Shown here in pieces: positions 31,154-38,703 of a stretch of 39,014 bases of DNA. A program made the position numbers and the translations under genes. The notes under the pieces are model-generated. The model saw only the letters and a list, made by a program, of their open reading frames with translations. It searched no databases and had not been told where the DNA came from. The stretch spans positions 1 through 39,014 of IMG/VR virus record IMGVR_UViG_3300033148_004824; one strand, given 5' to 3'. This DNA is from a virus. The number at the start of each line of letters is the position of its first letter. The stretch's first letter is position 1.

Positions 31154-31723
31154 TCATTCGTCAATCACTTCCAGCGAATCCGTAATAGCTGTTGAGTCTT
31201 TTGCTTCACAGAACTCAATGAATTCTCTGATATTATCTAGGTTGCGTTGCGATAATTGGCGTTCGATGCGCTGTTGACTCGCCTTGATTTTTACTTTTAC
31301 AACATCCGCCTCGACTATTTTACGCATATCAACAAGTAAAAGATCGTAAAATGCCGCCTCTCGCACAAAGCCACCTTCAATCTGACGAAATCTTCCACTA
31401 CCCAGCCCCGAATATGGCATTCGCTCCCCATCAACCAAGAAAAATAGGGTTTCTCCCTCGCCGATAAATATCCAGTCCCGCCCCGTGTAAGTCACCACAA
31501 AAGAATACTTTACAAAGCCCGAATCGCTGGTTATGCGAACTGGATTTAGAGCGACACCCATTCCACCAGGTAAATAGTTGTTGTAACTTGAAATTGTCTC
31601 CATGCCTTCAAATTCATCGTAGGAAACTTTTATCAAATATTCACCACCGACTTGGGCTGATGCTGCGCCCAGCGGGAATATGACGATAAGCACCAAGGAA
31701 AATCGAATCATCATTTTTTTCAT
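31154..31723 (-). CDS. Exported protein of the lysogeny operon
   Basis: This 189-residue protein has a signal peptide (MKKMMIRFSLVLIVIFPLGA, cleavage after ASA) and a mature part with a beta-rich N-terminal domain (GGEYLIKVSYDEFEGMETIS; YSFVVTYTGRDWIFIGEGET) and a helical, charged C-terminus (VKVKIKASQQRIERQLSQRN). It is likely periplasmic. Its GGAGGTGAT leader is nearly repeated before the next gene downstream (TCACCTCCAATCAT in both). Carried leftward next to the repressor, it is a candidate lysogenic-conversion gene. Function unknown. Confidence 0.65.
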   Translation of the reverse strand: MKKMMIRFSLVLIVIFPLGAASAQVGGEYLIKVSYDEFEGMETISSYNNYLPGGMGVALNPVRITSDSGFVKYSFVVTYTGRDWIFIGEGETLFFLVDGERMPYSGLGSGRFRQIEGGFVREAAFYDLLLVDMRKIVEADVVKVKIKASQQRIERQLSQRNLDNIREFIEFCEAKDSTAITDSLEVIDE

Positions 31724-31821
31724 CTGACATCACCTCCAATCATCTGGCAATCATCTGATTTACAAGCCCGGAACCGATCCAATATATTCAAGTGCAATGG
31801 AACACTCGGTGCTCACGAACT

Positions 31822-31840
31822 CCCCGACCCCCACTCGGGG
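31822..31840 (-). other. Hairpin after the repressor gene
   Basis: CCCCGA and TCGGGG form a six-base-pair stem with a seven-base loop, about 50 bases beyond the repressor stop on the leftward transcript. There is no T-run, so at most it is a weak attenuator between repressor and the exported-protein gene. Confidence 0.35.
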
Positions 31841-31889
31841 CTCAAAGGAGGGTCTTATGTCGGGCCGGATTAATAACAACCTCGATCAG

Positions 31890-32309
31890 CTATTTGCGAC
31901 GCTTCTTGGGCTTTACCTCGATCAGGCTGTCAACCAACTTGTCGAGAATCTCATCGTCAGTCAAATCAAGATCATCCAAACCGGCTGCGGAGAGGCGCCG
32001 CCGGAGGTAGTCGATTAATTTTGCTTTGTATTTTGATTCTTCTGGCGGTTCGCCGACTATGAGCCAGACCAACGATACGCGTGCGGCCCTGGCTATGGCG
32101 GCTGCTTTATCGATGCCGGGCACTCTACCCTCCAGGTATGCCGCTATCGTGCCGTTGGAAATACCGGGATCGTACTTGCGCGCCCCTGCGGCTAATCGAG
32201 CCGGGCGTCCGCCGAACCCCTCGTCAATTATGCCGCGCAATCGCTTCCGAAACCCAGCATAATCGAAGCCGGTTGTTTTTTTCTGCGCTTTCTCCACGAT
32301 GAAAACCAT
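31890..32309 (-). CDS. CI-like transcriptional repressor
   Basis: This 139-residue leftward protein has a helix-turn-helix over about residues 35-75 (RPARLAAGARKYDPGISNGT, then IAAYLEGRVPGIDKAAAIAR, then VSLVWLIVGEPPEES), closely following XRE/CI-type repressors. A short helical C-terminus ends EVKPKKRRK. It lacks a LexA/S24 self-cleavage domain, so induction may not go through RecA. It faces a Cro-like gene across a shared operator. Starts at ATG (32309), GTG (32297) or TTG (32333) are possible; I chose the ATG. Confidence 0.85.
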   Translation of the reverse strand: MVFIVEKAQKKTTGFDYAGFRKRLRGIIDEGFGGRPARLAAGARKYDPGISNGTIAAYLEGRVPGIDKAAAIARAARVSLVWLIVGEPPEESKYKAKLIDYLRRRLSAAGLDDLDLTDDEILDKLVDSLIEVKPKKRRK

Positions 32310-32351
32310 ACGAATCCCGTTGATTTCCAACAAGTTAATAATTAATTACGT

Positions 32352-32373
32352 TGCATGTATTAAAATACTTGCA
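32352..32373. promoter_or_regulatory. Operator-like inverted repeat between repressor and Cro
   Basis: TGCATGTATT and AATACTTGCA are inverted copies with one mismatch, separated by two bases, exactly in the divergent intergenic region. The repeat overlaps elements of both predicted promoters, as expected of a switch operator. A third, partial half-site (GTATAC, 32392-32397) lies toward the Cro gene. Confidence 0.7.
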
Positions 32374-32384
32374 TATTTCCTCAA
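32356..32384 (-). promoter_or_regulatory. Repressor promoter candidate
   Basis: On the minus strand TTGAGG (complement of 32379-32384) and AATACA (complement of 32356-32361) are 17 bases apart, ahead of the repressor gene. The -10 match is mediocre and it lies within the operator. Confidence 0.45.
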
Positions 32385-32398
32385 TCTTTACGTATACA
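32369..32398 (+). promoter_or_regulatory. Early rightward promoter candidate
   Basis: TTGCAT (32369-32374) and TATACA (32393-32398) are separated by 18 bases, 20 bases before the Cro-like gene. The -35 lies in the operator's right arm, so repressor binding would block it. Confidence 0.6.
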
Positions 32399-32418
32399 TA
32401 CCGAAAGCGAGATAAAAC

Positions 32419-32622
32419 ATGACGAATACGGTAAAACAAGTGATGGCCACGCGGGGCATAAATCAGCGCGAATTGTGCCAGCGGCTCGGAATCGGTGAAT
32501 CTCATTTGAATCGCATCTTGAACGGCAAGATGACCCCCCGGGTTGAACTCGCCACTCGTATCGCCGCCGCCCTTGGCGCAACTGTGGATGAATTGTGGCC
32601 TCAGCCGGCAGAAAAGGTCTAG
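32419..32622 (+). CDS. Cro-like XRE regulator
   Basis: This 67-residue protein is one helix-turn-helix domain (VMATRGINQRELCQRLGIGE, then SHLNRILNGKMTPRVELATR, then IAAALGATVDELWP), typical of XRE/Cro regulators. It is divergent from the repressor and is the first gene of the rightward early run. It should compete for the shared operator and favour lytic growth. The function is inferred from position and domain. Confidence 0.85.
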   Translation: MTNTVKQVMATRGINQRELCQRLGIGESHLNRILNGKMTPRVELATRIAAALGATVDELWPQPAEKV

Positions 32623-32625
32623 CCT

Positions 32626-32925
32626 ATGACCCGAGAAGATCGCTATCGACTCGCAGCGGAATTGGCGAGCCAGGAGCCGGATTTCTTTCTGCGGCGCCGG
32701 AAGCCGTTGACGGGACCGGAATTGGCTGAGATGGTCGGGCGCAACTGGAATCATCTGCGGTATAGGCATATCCGCAATGGCCTGCTGTTCGGTTATCCGG
32801 TCCTCCAATCGCCGCCCCAGGGTGACTACTCGATCCCCGTCGCCAGCGCGGTCGGCATCATTTTGAAGTTTAGTCCAGCCCATTGCACTGCTTTCGACGC
32901 GGGCGCGGGGGTCAATCGCAGCTAA
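32626..32925 (+). CDS. Hypothetical early protein (possible winged-helix)
   Basis: This 99-residue protein starts 4 bases after the Cro-like gene. The centre (PLTGPELAEMVGRNWNHLRY) could be a DNA-binding helix pair like those of excisionases or MerR-type domains. The C-terminus is uncharged and variable-looking. It is the most likely place to find an excisionase or cII-like regulator, but no diagnostic motif is seen. Confidence 0.5.
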   Translation: MTREDRYRLAAELASQEPDFFLRRRKPLTGPELAEMVGRNWNHLRYRHIRNGLLFGYPVLQSPPQGDYSIPVASAVGIILKFSPAHCTAFDAGAGVNRS

Positions 32926-33009
32926 CGAGGTAATTGGCCGGGGGGTCGCCCGCTAAATAATACGAGGCAAGGCCGGAAATGGTTGAAGTATTACTTTAAG
33001 GAGGCTCTC

Positions 33010-33132
33010 ATGTTACTGGATAGTACACCCTGGTGGATTCTGTTTTTTGGGGATTGGCTCAACTGGCTATGGCAACATAGTGAGCGGGCCTACAACAATA
33101 TCATCCGAATATTGGAGCGATTGTTCGGGTAA
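33010..33132 (+). CDS. 40-residue Trp-rich small protein
   Basis: An ATG at 33010 with TAAGGAGG nine bases upstream opens a 40-codon frame ending at TAA 33130-33132. The peptide is amphipathic and unusually rich in Trp (TPWWILFFGDWLNWLWQHSE), then a basic helix (NNIIRILERLFG). It could sit at the membrane. The strong ribosome binding site supports a real gene; function unknown. Confidence 0.6.
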   Translation: MLLDSTPWWILFFGDWLNWLWQHSERAYNNIIRILERLFG

Positions 33133-33149
33133 GCCGAGAGGAGGGTGAC

Positions 33150-33518
33150 GTGACCACAAAAACCACAGAAGGACCGCGCAAGCAAAAAATCAAGCGGACG
33201 CTAAAGTATGAATTTACCGAGGCGGAAACTCGCGAAATGTCTCACGATCTAGCTCGCAGCATCCAGGAGTCGAAGTCGGTAGAGGACGCGCTCCAATCGG
33301 TCAAAGCTGACTTCAAATCGAAATTGGAAGCCCTGAGCGCCACGATCAATCAGCTCTCCACGCTCATCAATAACGGATACGAGCACCGGCTGATCGATTG
33401 CGTTGTCGAATTCAATGTCCCGAAGGACGGCATGAAGCGGGTCATTCGGCTTGATACGAGTGAGGCCGTTGACGAGCGACCAATGGAGCCGGAGGAAATG
33501 CAGGAGCCGCTTTTGTAA
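33150..33518 (+). CDS. Coiled-coil early protein
   Basis: This 122-residue protein starts at GTG 33150 after GGAGGGTGAC. An N-terminal basic stretch is followed by a long coiled coil (EMSHDLARSIQESKSVEDAL, then QSVKADFKSKLEALSATINQ) and a compact beta part (HRLIDCVVEFNVPKDGMKRV). Similar proteins lie next to phage recombination genes. An accessory role to the following ATPase/exonuclease/RecT set is inferred. Confidence 0.65.
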   Translation: MTTKTTEGPRKQKIKRTLKYEFTEAETREMSHDLARSIQESKSVEDALQSVKADFKSKLEALSATINQLSTLINNGYEHRLIDCVVEFNVPKDGMKRVIRLDTSEAVDERPMEPEEMQEPLL

Positions 33519-33525
33519 AACTAAA

Positions 33526-33547
33526 CCCCGGCGCGCGAACGCCGGGG
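33526..33547 (+). other. Intercistronic hairpin
   Basis: CCCCGGCG and CGCCGGGG form a perfect eight-base-pair GC stem with a CGCGAA loop and no T-run, 17 bases before the ATPase start. It shares the CCCCGGCGCGC core with the late terminator at 28035. It might protect or cleave mRNA. Confidence 0.6.
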
Positions 33548-33564
33548 CAGAAAGGAAAAACAAA

Positions 33565-34866
33565 ATGTGTACACAATTTGGTACGCAGGAAGCAAACGAC
33601 GTGGCAACAAAAAAATTCTTTCGAATTGTCCGGCTGCAGGCCCGGAACGTCAAGCGCATCAAGGCGATTGACATAACGCCGGACGGGACCGGGGTCATCA
33701 TCGTTGCAGGAAACAATGGTGAGGGTAAGACTTCGGCTCTTGATGCGATAATGTGGGCGCTCGCGGGCAAGGATGCCGTCGCCAAAGAACCGATCCGCCG
33801 GGGCCAGGGCAAGGCAGTTGCCACTGTCGACTGCGGAGACTTTATCGCTTCGCGGATACTGACACCCACCGGCCAGAAACTGGAATTGAAGGCGGCCAAC
33901 GGAGAAAAGATTTCGCAGCCGCAGACATTCCTTGATCGGATCCTCGGGCGGCTGTCATTCGACCCGCTGAAATTTGCGGGCATGAGCGGTAGGGATCGTG
34001 TCGCGACACTACTCAATTTGATTCCCGGTCTCGAAGGCAAGCTGGATGAAATCGCGACCGCCCGGGACACGCTGTACGATGACCGCCGCGCAGTCAATCA
34101 TCAGGTGCGCAACCTCACCGGACAGCTCGAAGAAATGAAGGCCCCCGAGGCCGATTGGCCGACAGAAATGGTCTCAACTAAAATGCTGCTCGAAGAAAAG
34201 AACCGACTGCAATTAATCATCACCGACAACAACGAGAAACGTCGAAGCCTGGAAAACGCCGAGACGCAACGCCAGGCGGCAATCGCGAATGTGGCCGAGC
34301 TGGAGCGGCAACTGAACGAGGCGCGAGCGGCGCTCGGCGGATGGTCAAAGAAGGTCGGCAAGATGAAGGCTGAAGTCGAAAGGCTGGTTGATCCCGACAT
34401 TTCGGAAATTGACGCGCAGATCGCTGCGGCCAGCGACCACAACCAGAAGGCCACGAATCGCGCCGCCTACGAAAACATCCAACGAGTTCTCGCCGCCGAG
34501 AAAGAGAAGGCCGAAAATCTCACCAATCAAATCACCGCCATCGAAAAGCAGAAAGAGGCTATCCTTGAGGATGCCGACTTTCCGGTCAAGGGGCTGTCCT
34601 TTGCCGATGGCGATGTGATGTTCAACGCGATCCTCTTTGACCAGCTCGCCAGCTCCGAACAACTCCGGGTATCGCTGGCGATGGCAATGGCGACGAATCC
34701 CGCGCTCCGGGTAATCCGCATTACGGACGGCTCGCTACTTGATGACAAGAGCATGGAGATCGTCCGGCAGATGGCGGAGCAACACGATTACCAGGTGTGG
34801 ATTGAGTGTGTGGGCGACCGCGCGGATGCAACTGTCGTGATCGAGGATGGACGGGTGAAGACATGA
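33565..34866 (+). CDS. SbcC/SMC-like recombination ATPase
   Basis: This 433-residue protein has an ABC-type Walker A (GNNGEGKTSALD, residues 49-60) preceded by the SMC-style strand IVRLQARNVKRIKAIDI. A coiled coil with EEKNRLQ and VAELERQLNEARAAL segments (about 205-330) follows, then a C-terminal lobe with SSEQLRVSLAMAMATNP (signature) and RVIRITDGSLLDD (Walker B). It is a reduced version of SbcC/RecF-type ATPases. Next to an exonuclease and RecT it probably helps load or regulate DNA-end processing. ATG 33565 follows AAAGGAAAAAC; the upstream frame is a shadow. Confidence 0.8.
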   Translation: MCTQFGTQEANDVATKKFFRIVRLQARNVKRIKAIDITPDGTGVIIVAGNNGEGKTSALDAIMWALAGKDAVAKEPIRRGQGKAVATVDCGDFIASRILTPTGQKLELKAANGEKISQPQTFLDRILGRLSFDPLKFAGMSGRDRVATLLNLIPGLEGKLDEIATARDTLYDDRRAVNHQVRNLTGQLEEMKAPEADWPTEMVSTKMLLEEKNRLQLIITDNNEKRRSLENAETQRQAAIANVAELERQLNEARAALGGWSKKVGKMKAEVERLVDPDISEIDAQIAAASDHNQKATNRAAYENIQRVLAAEKEKAENLTNQITAIEKQKEAILEDADFPVKGLSFADGDVMFNAILFDQLASSEQLRVSLAMAMATNPALRVIRITDGSLLDDKSMEIVRQMAEQHDYQVWIECVGDRADATVVIEDGRVKT

Positions 34867-35855
34867 AGCCGTTATCTAAGGAGGAGTGGCTCGCCGAGAA
34901 ACGAAAGTTTATCGGCGGATCGGAGGCGGCGAAAGTCTGCGGCGTGTCACCTTGGGGTGGGCTGTTCGACGTCTGGCTATTCAAAACCCAGGGCATTGTG
35001 CCCGAGGAAACCGACCGGATGTATTGGGGGAGCAAGCTGGAGGCCGCAGTCATTGGGCGGTTCGCTGAGGATCATCCCGATATGAATATCGTACCGCTCC
35101 ATCACGTCATTTATCGGCACTCCGAATATGATTTTATGGGCTGCACCCCGGATGGAATAATCAAGGAGGATGGGGGCGGCTTGTGCGCCATCGTCGAAGC
35201 CAAGACGACCGGGGTAATGCAGGCCGACCGATGGGGCGACGAGAATACCGACCAAGTGCCCGATGAAGTCCTGATTCAGTGCCTCCATAATATGCTCGTT
35301 GTAGACGTGCATACCTGCTTTGCCCCACTCCTGATCGGCGGGAACGAGTACCGGCTTTATCGGGTCGAACGCGGCCCAGGCACCGCCGACACGGAAACCA
35401 AGATCATTAACGCCGAACGGGATTTTTGGGAACGCTACATTATCACCGGCAATGAACCGCCGATGGATGGCTCTGAGGCTGCAAAAAAATATGTCAAGGG
35501 TTTGTTCCCGGCCAACGTGAGCGACGATCCCGAACCGGCGAACGAGGTGGAAGCGGCGGCAATCGCAGCATTGAAACAACGATACCTGCAAAAGAAAGCG
35601 GCGGTTGCAGCCTACGACGCCCAAGCCAATGAGGTTAAGCGGATGATCGGCGACCGCGCCGGCCTCATTTCCGCGGATGGCAAGGTAACATGGAAGCAAC
35701 AGGAAGACTCACCAAAAATTGACTGGAAGGCGGTGGCTTACGAGCTGGAGCCGTCAGTGCCGAGCGAGGCTTTCAAGCGGGCGGTGACAAACCAGACCAC
35801 AATCAAGCCCGGCAACCGGCCACTCATGCCGCCGAGAAATTGGGGGAGAGAATGA
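34863..35855 (+). CDS. YqaJ-family 5'-3' exonuclease
   Basis: This 330-residue protein matches the YqaJ viral recombinase family (lambda exonuclease fold). It has an N-terminal GGSEAAKVCGVSPWGG, Glu60 in WGSKLEAAVIGRF, Asp97 in GCTPDGII and the Glu112-x-Lys114 pair in VEAKTT, with a PDEVLIQCLHNMLV helix. It resects double-strand ends to make 3' tails for RecT. A coiled coil (AAIAALKQRYLQKKAAVAAY) follows the nuclease core. ATG overlaps the ATPase stop (ATGA). Confidence 0.9.
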   Translation: MKPLSKEEWLAEKRKFIGGSEAAKVCGVSPWGGLFDVWLFKTQGIVPEETDRMYWGSKLEAAVIGRFAEDHPDMNIVPLHHVIYRHSEYDFMGCTPDGIIKEDGGGLCAIVEAKTTGVMQADRWGDENTDQVPDEVLIQCLHNMLVVDVHTCFAPLLIGGNEYRLYRVERGPGTADTETKIINAERDFWERYIITGNEPPMDGSEAAKKYVKGLFPANVSDDPEPANEVEAAAIAALKQRYLQKKAAVAAYDAQANEVKRMIGDRAGLISADGKVTWKQQEDSPKIDWKAVAYELEPSVPSEAFKRAVTNQTTIKPGNRPLMPPRNWGRE

Positions 35856-36997
35856 GCAATACGGCAGTACAAACACAAAAGTCGGCGTTGACCGAATTTC
35901 GGGATGCCCTGCTATCGCGAAGCAATCTCCACATGATCGAGAAAGTGGCGGCATCGATGGTCAAGCCGGAGCATCTGGTATACGTCGCGGTACAGGCGGC
36001 GGCGCGGACGAAGGCGTTGCTTAATTGCAGCCGCGAGAGCATGTTTCTTGAGCTTGCCAAGTGCGCCCAACTCGGTCTCGAACCGGACGGAATGCAAGCG
36101 GCATTGATCCCCTATAAGCAGGAAGCGAAGCTCATCATCATGTACCAGGGGATGATTGATCTATCGCATCGCTCCGGCCTCATCTCGGACATTCAAGCGC
36201 ATGTCGTGCACGAAAAGGACGATTTCGCCTATCGGCTCGGTACAAAAGAATTCCTGCACCACCAGCCGTACGACGGCGACGATGATCCCGGGAAGACGAC
36301 TCACGCTTATTCGGTCATCACCTACCCGAACGGGACGGTAAAATTCCGAGTGATGAATCGCCGGGAGATTGAGGCGATTCGCAAAAAATCGCCAAACGGA
36401 AACCGAAAGGACAGTCCCTGGATTGAGCATTACGATGCGATGGCATGTAAGACGGTCATCCGAAATCATTGGAAGTACATGCCGAAGTCGCCGGAGATTC
36501 GCCGGGCCATCCAGTACGAGGAGGCGGACGAGGCTGGACTCGGTACCCGATGGGATGTTGGGACCGGATCCATCATCGTGGAGGGCGATGGCGAGCCGAA
36601 GGCCAAAGCAATCGCCGACAAGATTGATGCGCCGGAGCCGACGCATACCGAACCCCCGCCTCGACCGGACAACCAGGACAAGGTTGATCCTTCCCCATCC
36701 AACAACACACCCGGAGAGGCGGGGGATATGTTTAACCCGAAGCCGACAACGAACGGCGTCCAGAAAATGCGCAACGAAATCTGGACGTATGGTCTCGCGA
36801 TGAATATGGACAACCCCGATCTGGCCGCGAAGCAGTGCGCTATCTGGTTCGGCGCCGACGATCCGATGACGCTGGGGGATATGACGACAATGGTACAGGC
36901 TCGCGTCGAGGAGGTTCACGCGAAGGCTAAAGCCGATTACGGCAAGTGGAGGAAATTCAGGCGAGGGCCAAAAGGGGGGGCGCACAATCGGAAGTGA
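35852..36997 (+). CDS. recT: RecT-family single-strand annealing protein
   Basis: This 381-residue protein has the RecT core at about residues 30-240: ESMFLELAKCAQLGLEPDG, then ALIPYKQEAKLIIMYQGMID, AHVVHEKDDFAYRLG and AMACKTVIRNHWKYMPKS. A disordered Pro-rich linker and a C-terminal ~100-residue extension (NGVQKMRNEIWTYGLAMN to the end) follow, longer than typical RecT (about 270-300). It anneals complementary single strands made by the exonuclease. ATG 35852 overlaps the exonuclease stop; GGGGGAGAG precedes it. Confidence 0.92.
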   Translation: MSNTAVQTQKSALTEFRDALLSRSNLHMIEKVAASMVKPEHLVYVAVQAAARTKALLNCSRESMFLELAKCAQLGLEPDGMQAALIPYKQEAKLIIMYQGMIDLSHRSGLISDIQAHVVHEKDDFAYRLGTKEFLHHQPYDGDDDPGKTTHAYSVITYPNGTVKFRVMNRREIEAIRKKSPNGNRKDSPWIEHYDAMACKTVIRNHWKYMPKSPEIRRAIQYEEADEAGLGTRWDVGTGSIIVEGDGEPKAKAIADKIDAPEPTHTEPPPRPDNQDKVDPSPSNNTPGEAGDMFNPKPTTNGVQKMRNEIWTYGLAMNMDNPDLAAKQCAIWFGADDPMTLGDMTTMVQARVEEVHAKAKADYGKWRKFRRGPKGGAHNRK

Positions 36998-37026
36998 GTG
37001 GGCTGGCGACCGCATGGAGGAAGCAA

Positions 37027-37251
37027 ATGACTTGGAATTTTCGCGTAGTGAGGCGCACAAAATCGCCCGGATGGTGTGGTATCCACAAAGTGTATTATAG
37101 GAGCAAACAACCAACAGCAATGGACCAAGATGCGGTATGTTTATATCGCAATTCTGTTGATTGCTTGGCGTTCGATATTCTCGCCATCCAACGCGCAATT
37201 ACAAAGCCGGTTTTAACCTGGGATGACGAGAATGGGGCGTTTTTCGAGTAG
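37027..37251 (+). CDS. Small phage-borne protein (GIHKVYY type)
   Basis: This 74-residue protein starts at ATG 37027 after GGAGGAA. The build (MTWNFRVVRR, then GIHKVYYRSKQP, then LAFDILAIQRAITKPVLTW) is a small alpha/beta domain found in many phages and mobile elements without known function. The upstream extension to 36946 overlaps RecT and is not needed. Confidence 0.7.
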   Translation: MTWNFRVVRRTKSPGWCGIHKVYYRSKQPTAMDQDAVCLYRNSVDCLAFDILAIQRAITKPVLTWDDENGAFFE

Positions 37252-37281
37252 GAGGCGAGCCATATAGGTTGTCACTTGTGG

Positions 37282-37311
37282 CCGGGGCGGTGCCATCTTG
37301 TACCGCCCCGG
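37282..37311 (+). other. Intercistronic GC hairpin
   Basis: CCGGGGCGGT and ACCGCCCCGG form a perfect ten-base-pair stem with a ten-base loop and no T-run after it, in the 96-bp gap before the next gene. It is probably an RNA-stability element rather than a terminator. Confidence 0.6.
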
Positions 37312-37347
37312 TACGGGAAAGGAAACATGGATACCATGGAGGGTAAA

Positions 37348-37581
37348 ATGAAATACAAATATAAACACATTAAATTTGTGTATAGCAGATCGTGGTGCTG
37401 CGAAACCAAAGACGGGGATAGTCTCGGTGAGGTTCATTGGTATCCGCCTCATCGGCAATATTGTTTTTTCCCTGACGAGGGCACGGTTTTTTCCGCCGAC
37501 TACCTTGCGGATATTCAGGATTTTCTACGAAGGACAAAGTCACTCCGCATCCCGAAGGAGATCGACAGTGAGCAGGATTGA
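37348..37581 (+). CDS. Small hypothetical protein
   Basis: This 77-residue protein has its start at ATG 37348 with GGAGGG four bases upstream; ATG 37327 and 37336 are alternatives. It is aromatic- and charge-rich (HIKFVYSRSWCCETKDGD; VHWYPPHRQYCFFPDEGTVF) with a C-terminal helix. No family recognised. It overlaps the next gene by 14 bases. Confidence 0.55.
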   Translation: MKYKYKHIKFVYSRSWCCETKDGDSLGEVHWYPPHRQYCFFPDEGTVFSADYLADIQDFLRRTKSLRIPKEIDSEQD

Positions 37582-37780
37582 CCGAGGCAACTGGAAAGAG
37601 CTTGCCGCCGCCGAACTCGAGTGCCATGGAGCGGCTCTTCTTGATCTCGAAATATCCGGCTATGCAATTGATCGGGCATCACTGATTAAAGCCATTCGCG
37701 CAACTTGGTATAAGGTATCAACAAAGGATGAAGATTTACGCGCCTGGCTTATACGAATGGGTTTTCGCGGATGGGTGTGA
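37568..37780 (+). CDS. Small helical hypothetical protein
   Basis: This 70-residue protein starts at GTG 37568 behind AAGGAG. It is helical (DRGNWKELAAAELECHGAAL, then RASLIKAIRATWYKVSTKDE) with an aromatic C-terminus (RMGFRGWV). The start was chosen because upstream codons overlap the preceding gene. No family recognised. Confidence 0.55.
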   Translation: MSRIDRGNWKELAAAELECHGAALLDLEISGYAIDRASLIKAIRATWYKVSTKDEDLRAWLIRMGFRGWV

Positions 37781-37824
37781 GTGGCCGACATTGAAAACGC
37801 TGATACCGAAAAAGGTGCGAGAAG

Positions 37825-38703
37825 ATGACAAAGATTGAATGGACAAGTGAAACCTGGAATCCGATTATCGGATGTTCAAAGGTTAGTCCGGGATGTGCAA
37901 ATTGTTATGCGGCGCGGATGGCCGCGAGATTTGCAAGCACGACACCATATGCTGAAGTCCTAAAACCAAACAGACAACCGAGCCGCAACGGTTGGCTTCC
38001 GGAATGGAACGGATCGGTCAGATTAATCACAGATCGGATATATCAACCCCTCCGTTGGCGCAAACCCAGAATGATATTTATCTGTTCGATGGGGGACTTG
38101 TTTCATGAAAATGTATCCGGTGTATGGATAGGCCGAGTGCTTAGCGTAATTGAAACATGCCGCCAACATACATTTCAAATACTTACGAAGCGCCCTGCAC
38201 GTATGGCAAAAATGTGGAAGCGCATAAAGCCCGATACGTACCCCAACGTCTGGCTTGGTACGTCCTGCGAGGACCAGAAGCGGGCCGACGAGCGCATTCC
38301 CCTCCTACTTAAAACACCCGCCGCCGTCCGGTTTGTTTCGCTTGAGCCGTTGCTGGGAGAGATTGATCTAGGTCCTCTTTGGTTGGGGTGGGTCAAGGCT
38401 GGCTACGACCACGGAGCGAATAAAACAATAATCGCGAACCAAAATGATTTTCGGTATGCCGGAATGGTCAACAAGCGGCAACCCCAACTCGACTGGGTAA
38501 TCATCGGTTGCGAGTCCATCCAAGGTAAGCTTGGGCGCGAATGCAAGCTCGAATGGGTAGAGGGTATTATTGAACAATGTCAGCGGGCGGGCGTCCCGGT
38601 ATTCGTCAAGCAACTACCGATAAACGGGAAAGTCAGTCACAACATAAAAGATTGGCCCGGCTGGGCACGGGTTCGGCAAATGCCGGAGGGGAAAAATGAT
38701 TGA
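37825..38703 (+). CDS. DUF5131 (phage Gp37/Gp68) three-Cys-motif protein
   Basis: This 292-residue protein begins with the Gp37/Gp68 hallmark MTKIEWTSETWNPIIGCSKV and the CX6CX2C motif C17, C24, C27 (SPGCANCYA), reminiscent of radical-SAM Fe-S ligands. Further family features are FICSMGDLFHENV, FQILTKRPARM, WLGTSCEDQKRADERI and VRFVSLEPLLGEI, then a PVFVKQLP end. The family is widespread in phages and sometimes paired with the TcmP partner, absent here; its reaction is not established. The ATG follows a short GTG-started 15-codon frame. Confidence 0.88.
   Translation: MTKIEWTSETWNPIIGCSKVSPGCANCYAARMAARFASTTPYAEVLKPNRQPSRNGWLPEWNGSVRLITDRIYQPLRWRKPRMIFICSMGDLFHENVSGVWIGRVLSVIETCRQHTFQILTKRPARMAKMWKRIKPDTYPNVWLGTSCEDQKRADERIPLLLKTPAAVRFVSLEPLLGEIDLGPLWLGWVKAGYDHGANKTIIANQNDFRYAGMVNKRQPQLDWVIIGCESIQGKLGRECKLEWVEGIIEQCQRAGVPVFVKQLPINGKVSHNIKDWPGWARVRQMPEGKND

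Noticed and set aside
31857-32018. Rightward frame with AGGAGGG before ATG 31857, antisense to the repressor
   Set aside because: It lies wholly against the repressor's 3' coding sequence, has only a four-base spacer to the binding site, and no recognisable domain. The repressor frame explains the sequence better.
36161-37198. Long minus-strand frame opposite recT
   Set aside because: It covers the conserved RecT core antisense and has biased composition; no domain seen.
37781-37828. 15-codon GTG frame directly after the 70-residue gene and overlapping the DUF5131 start
   Set aside because: Too short to support as a gene. It might act only as a coupling leader.
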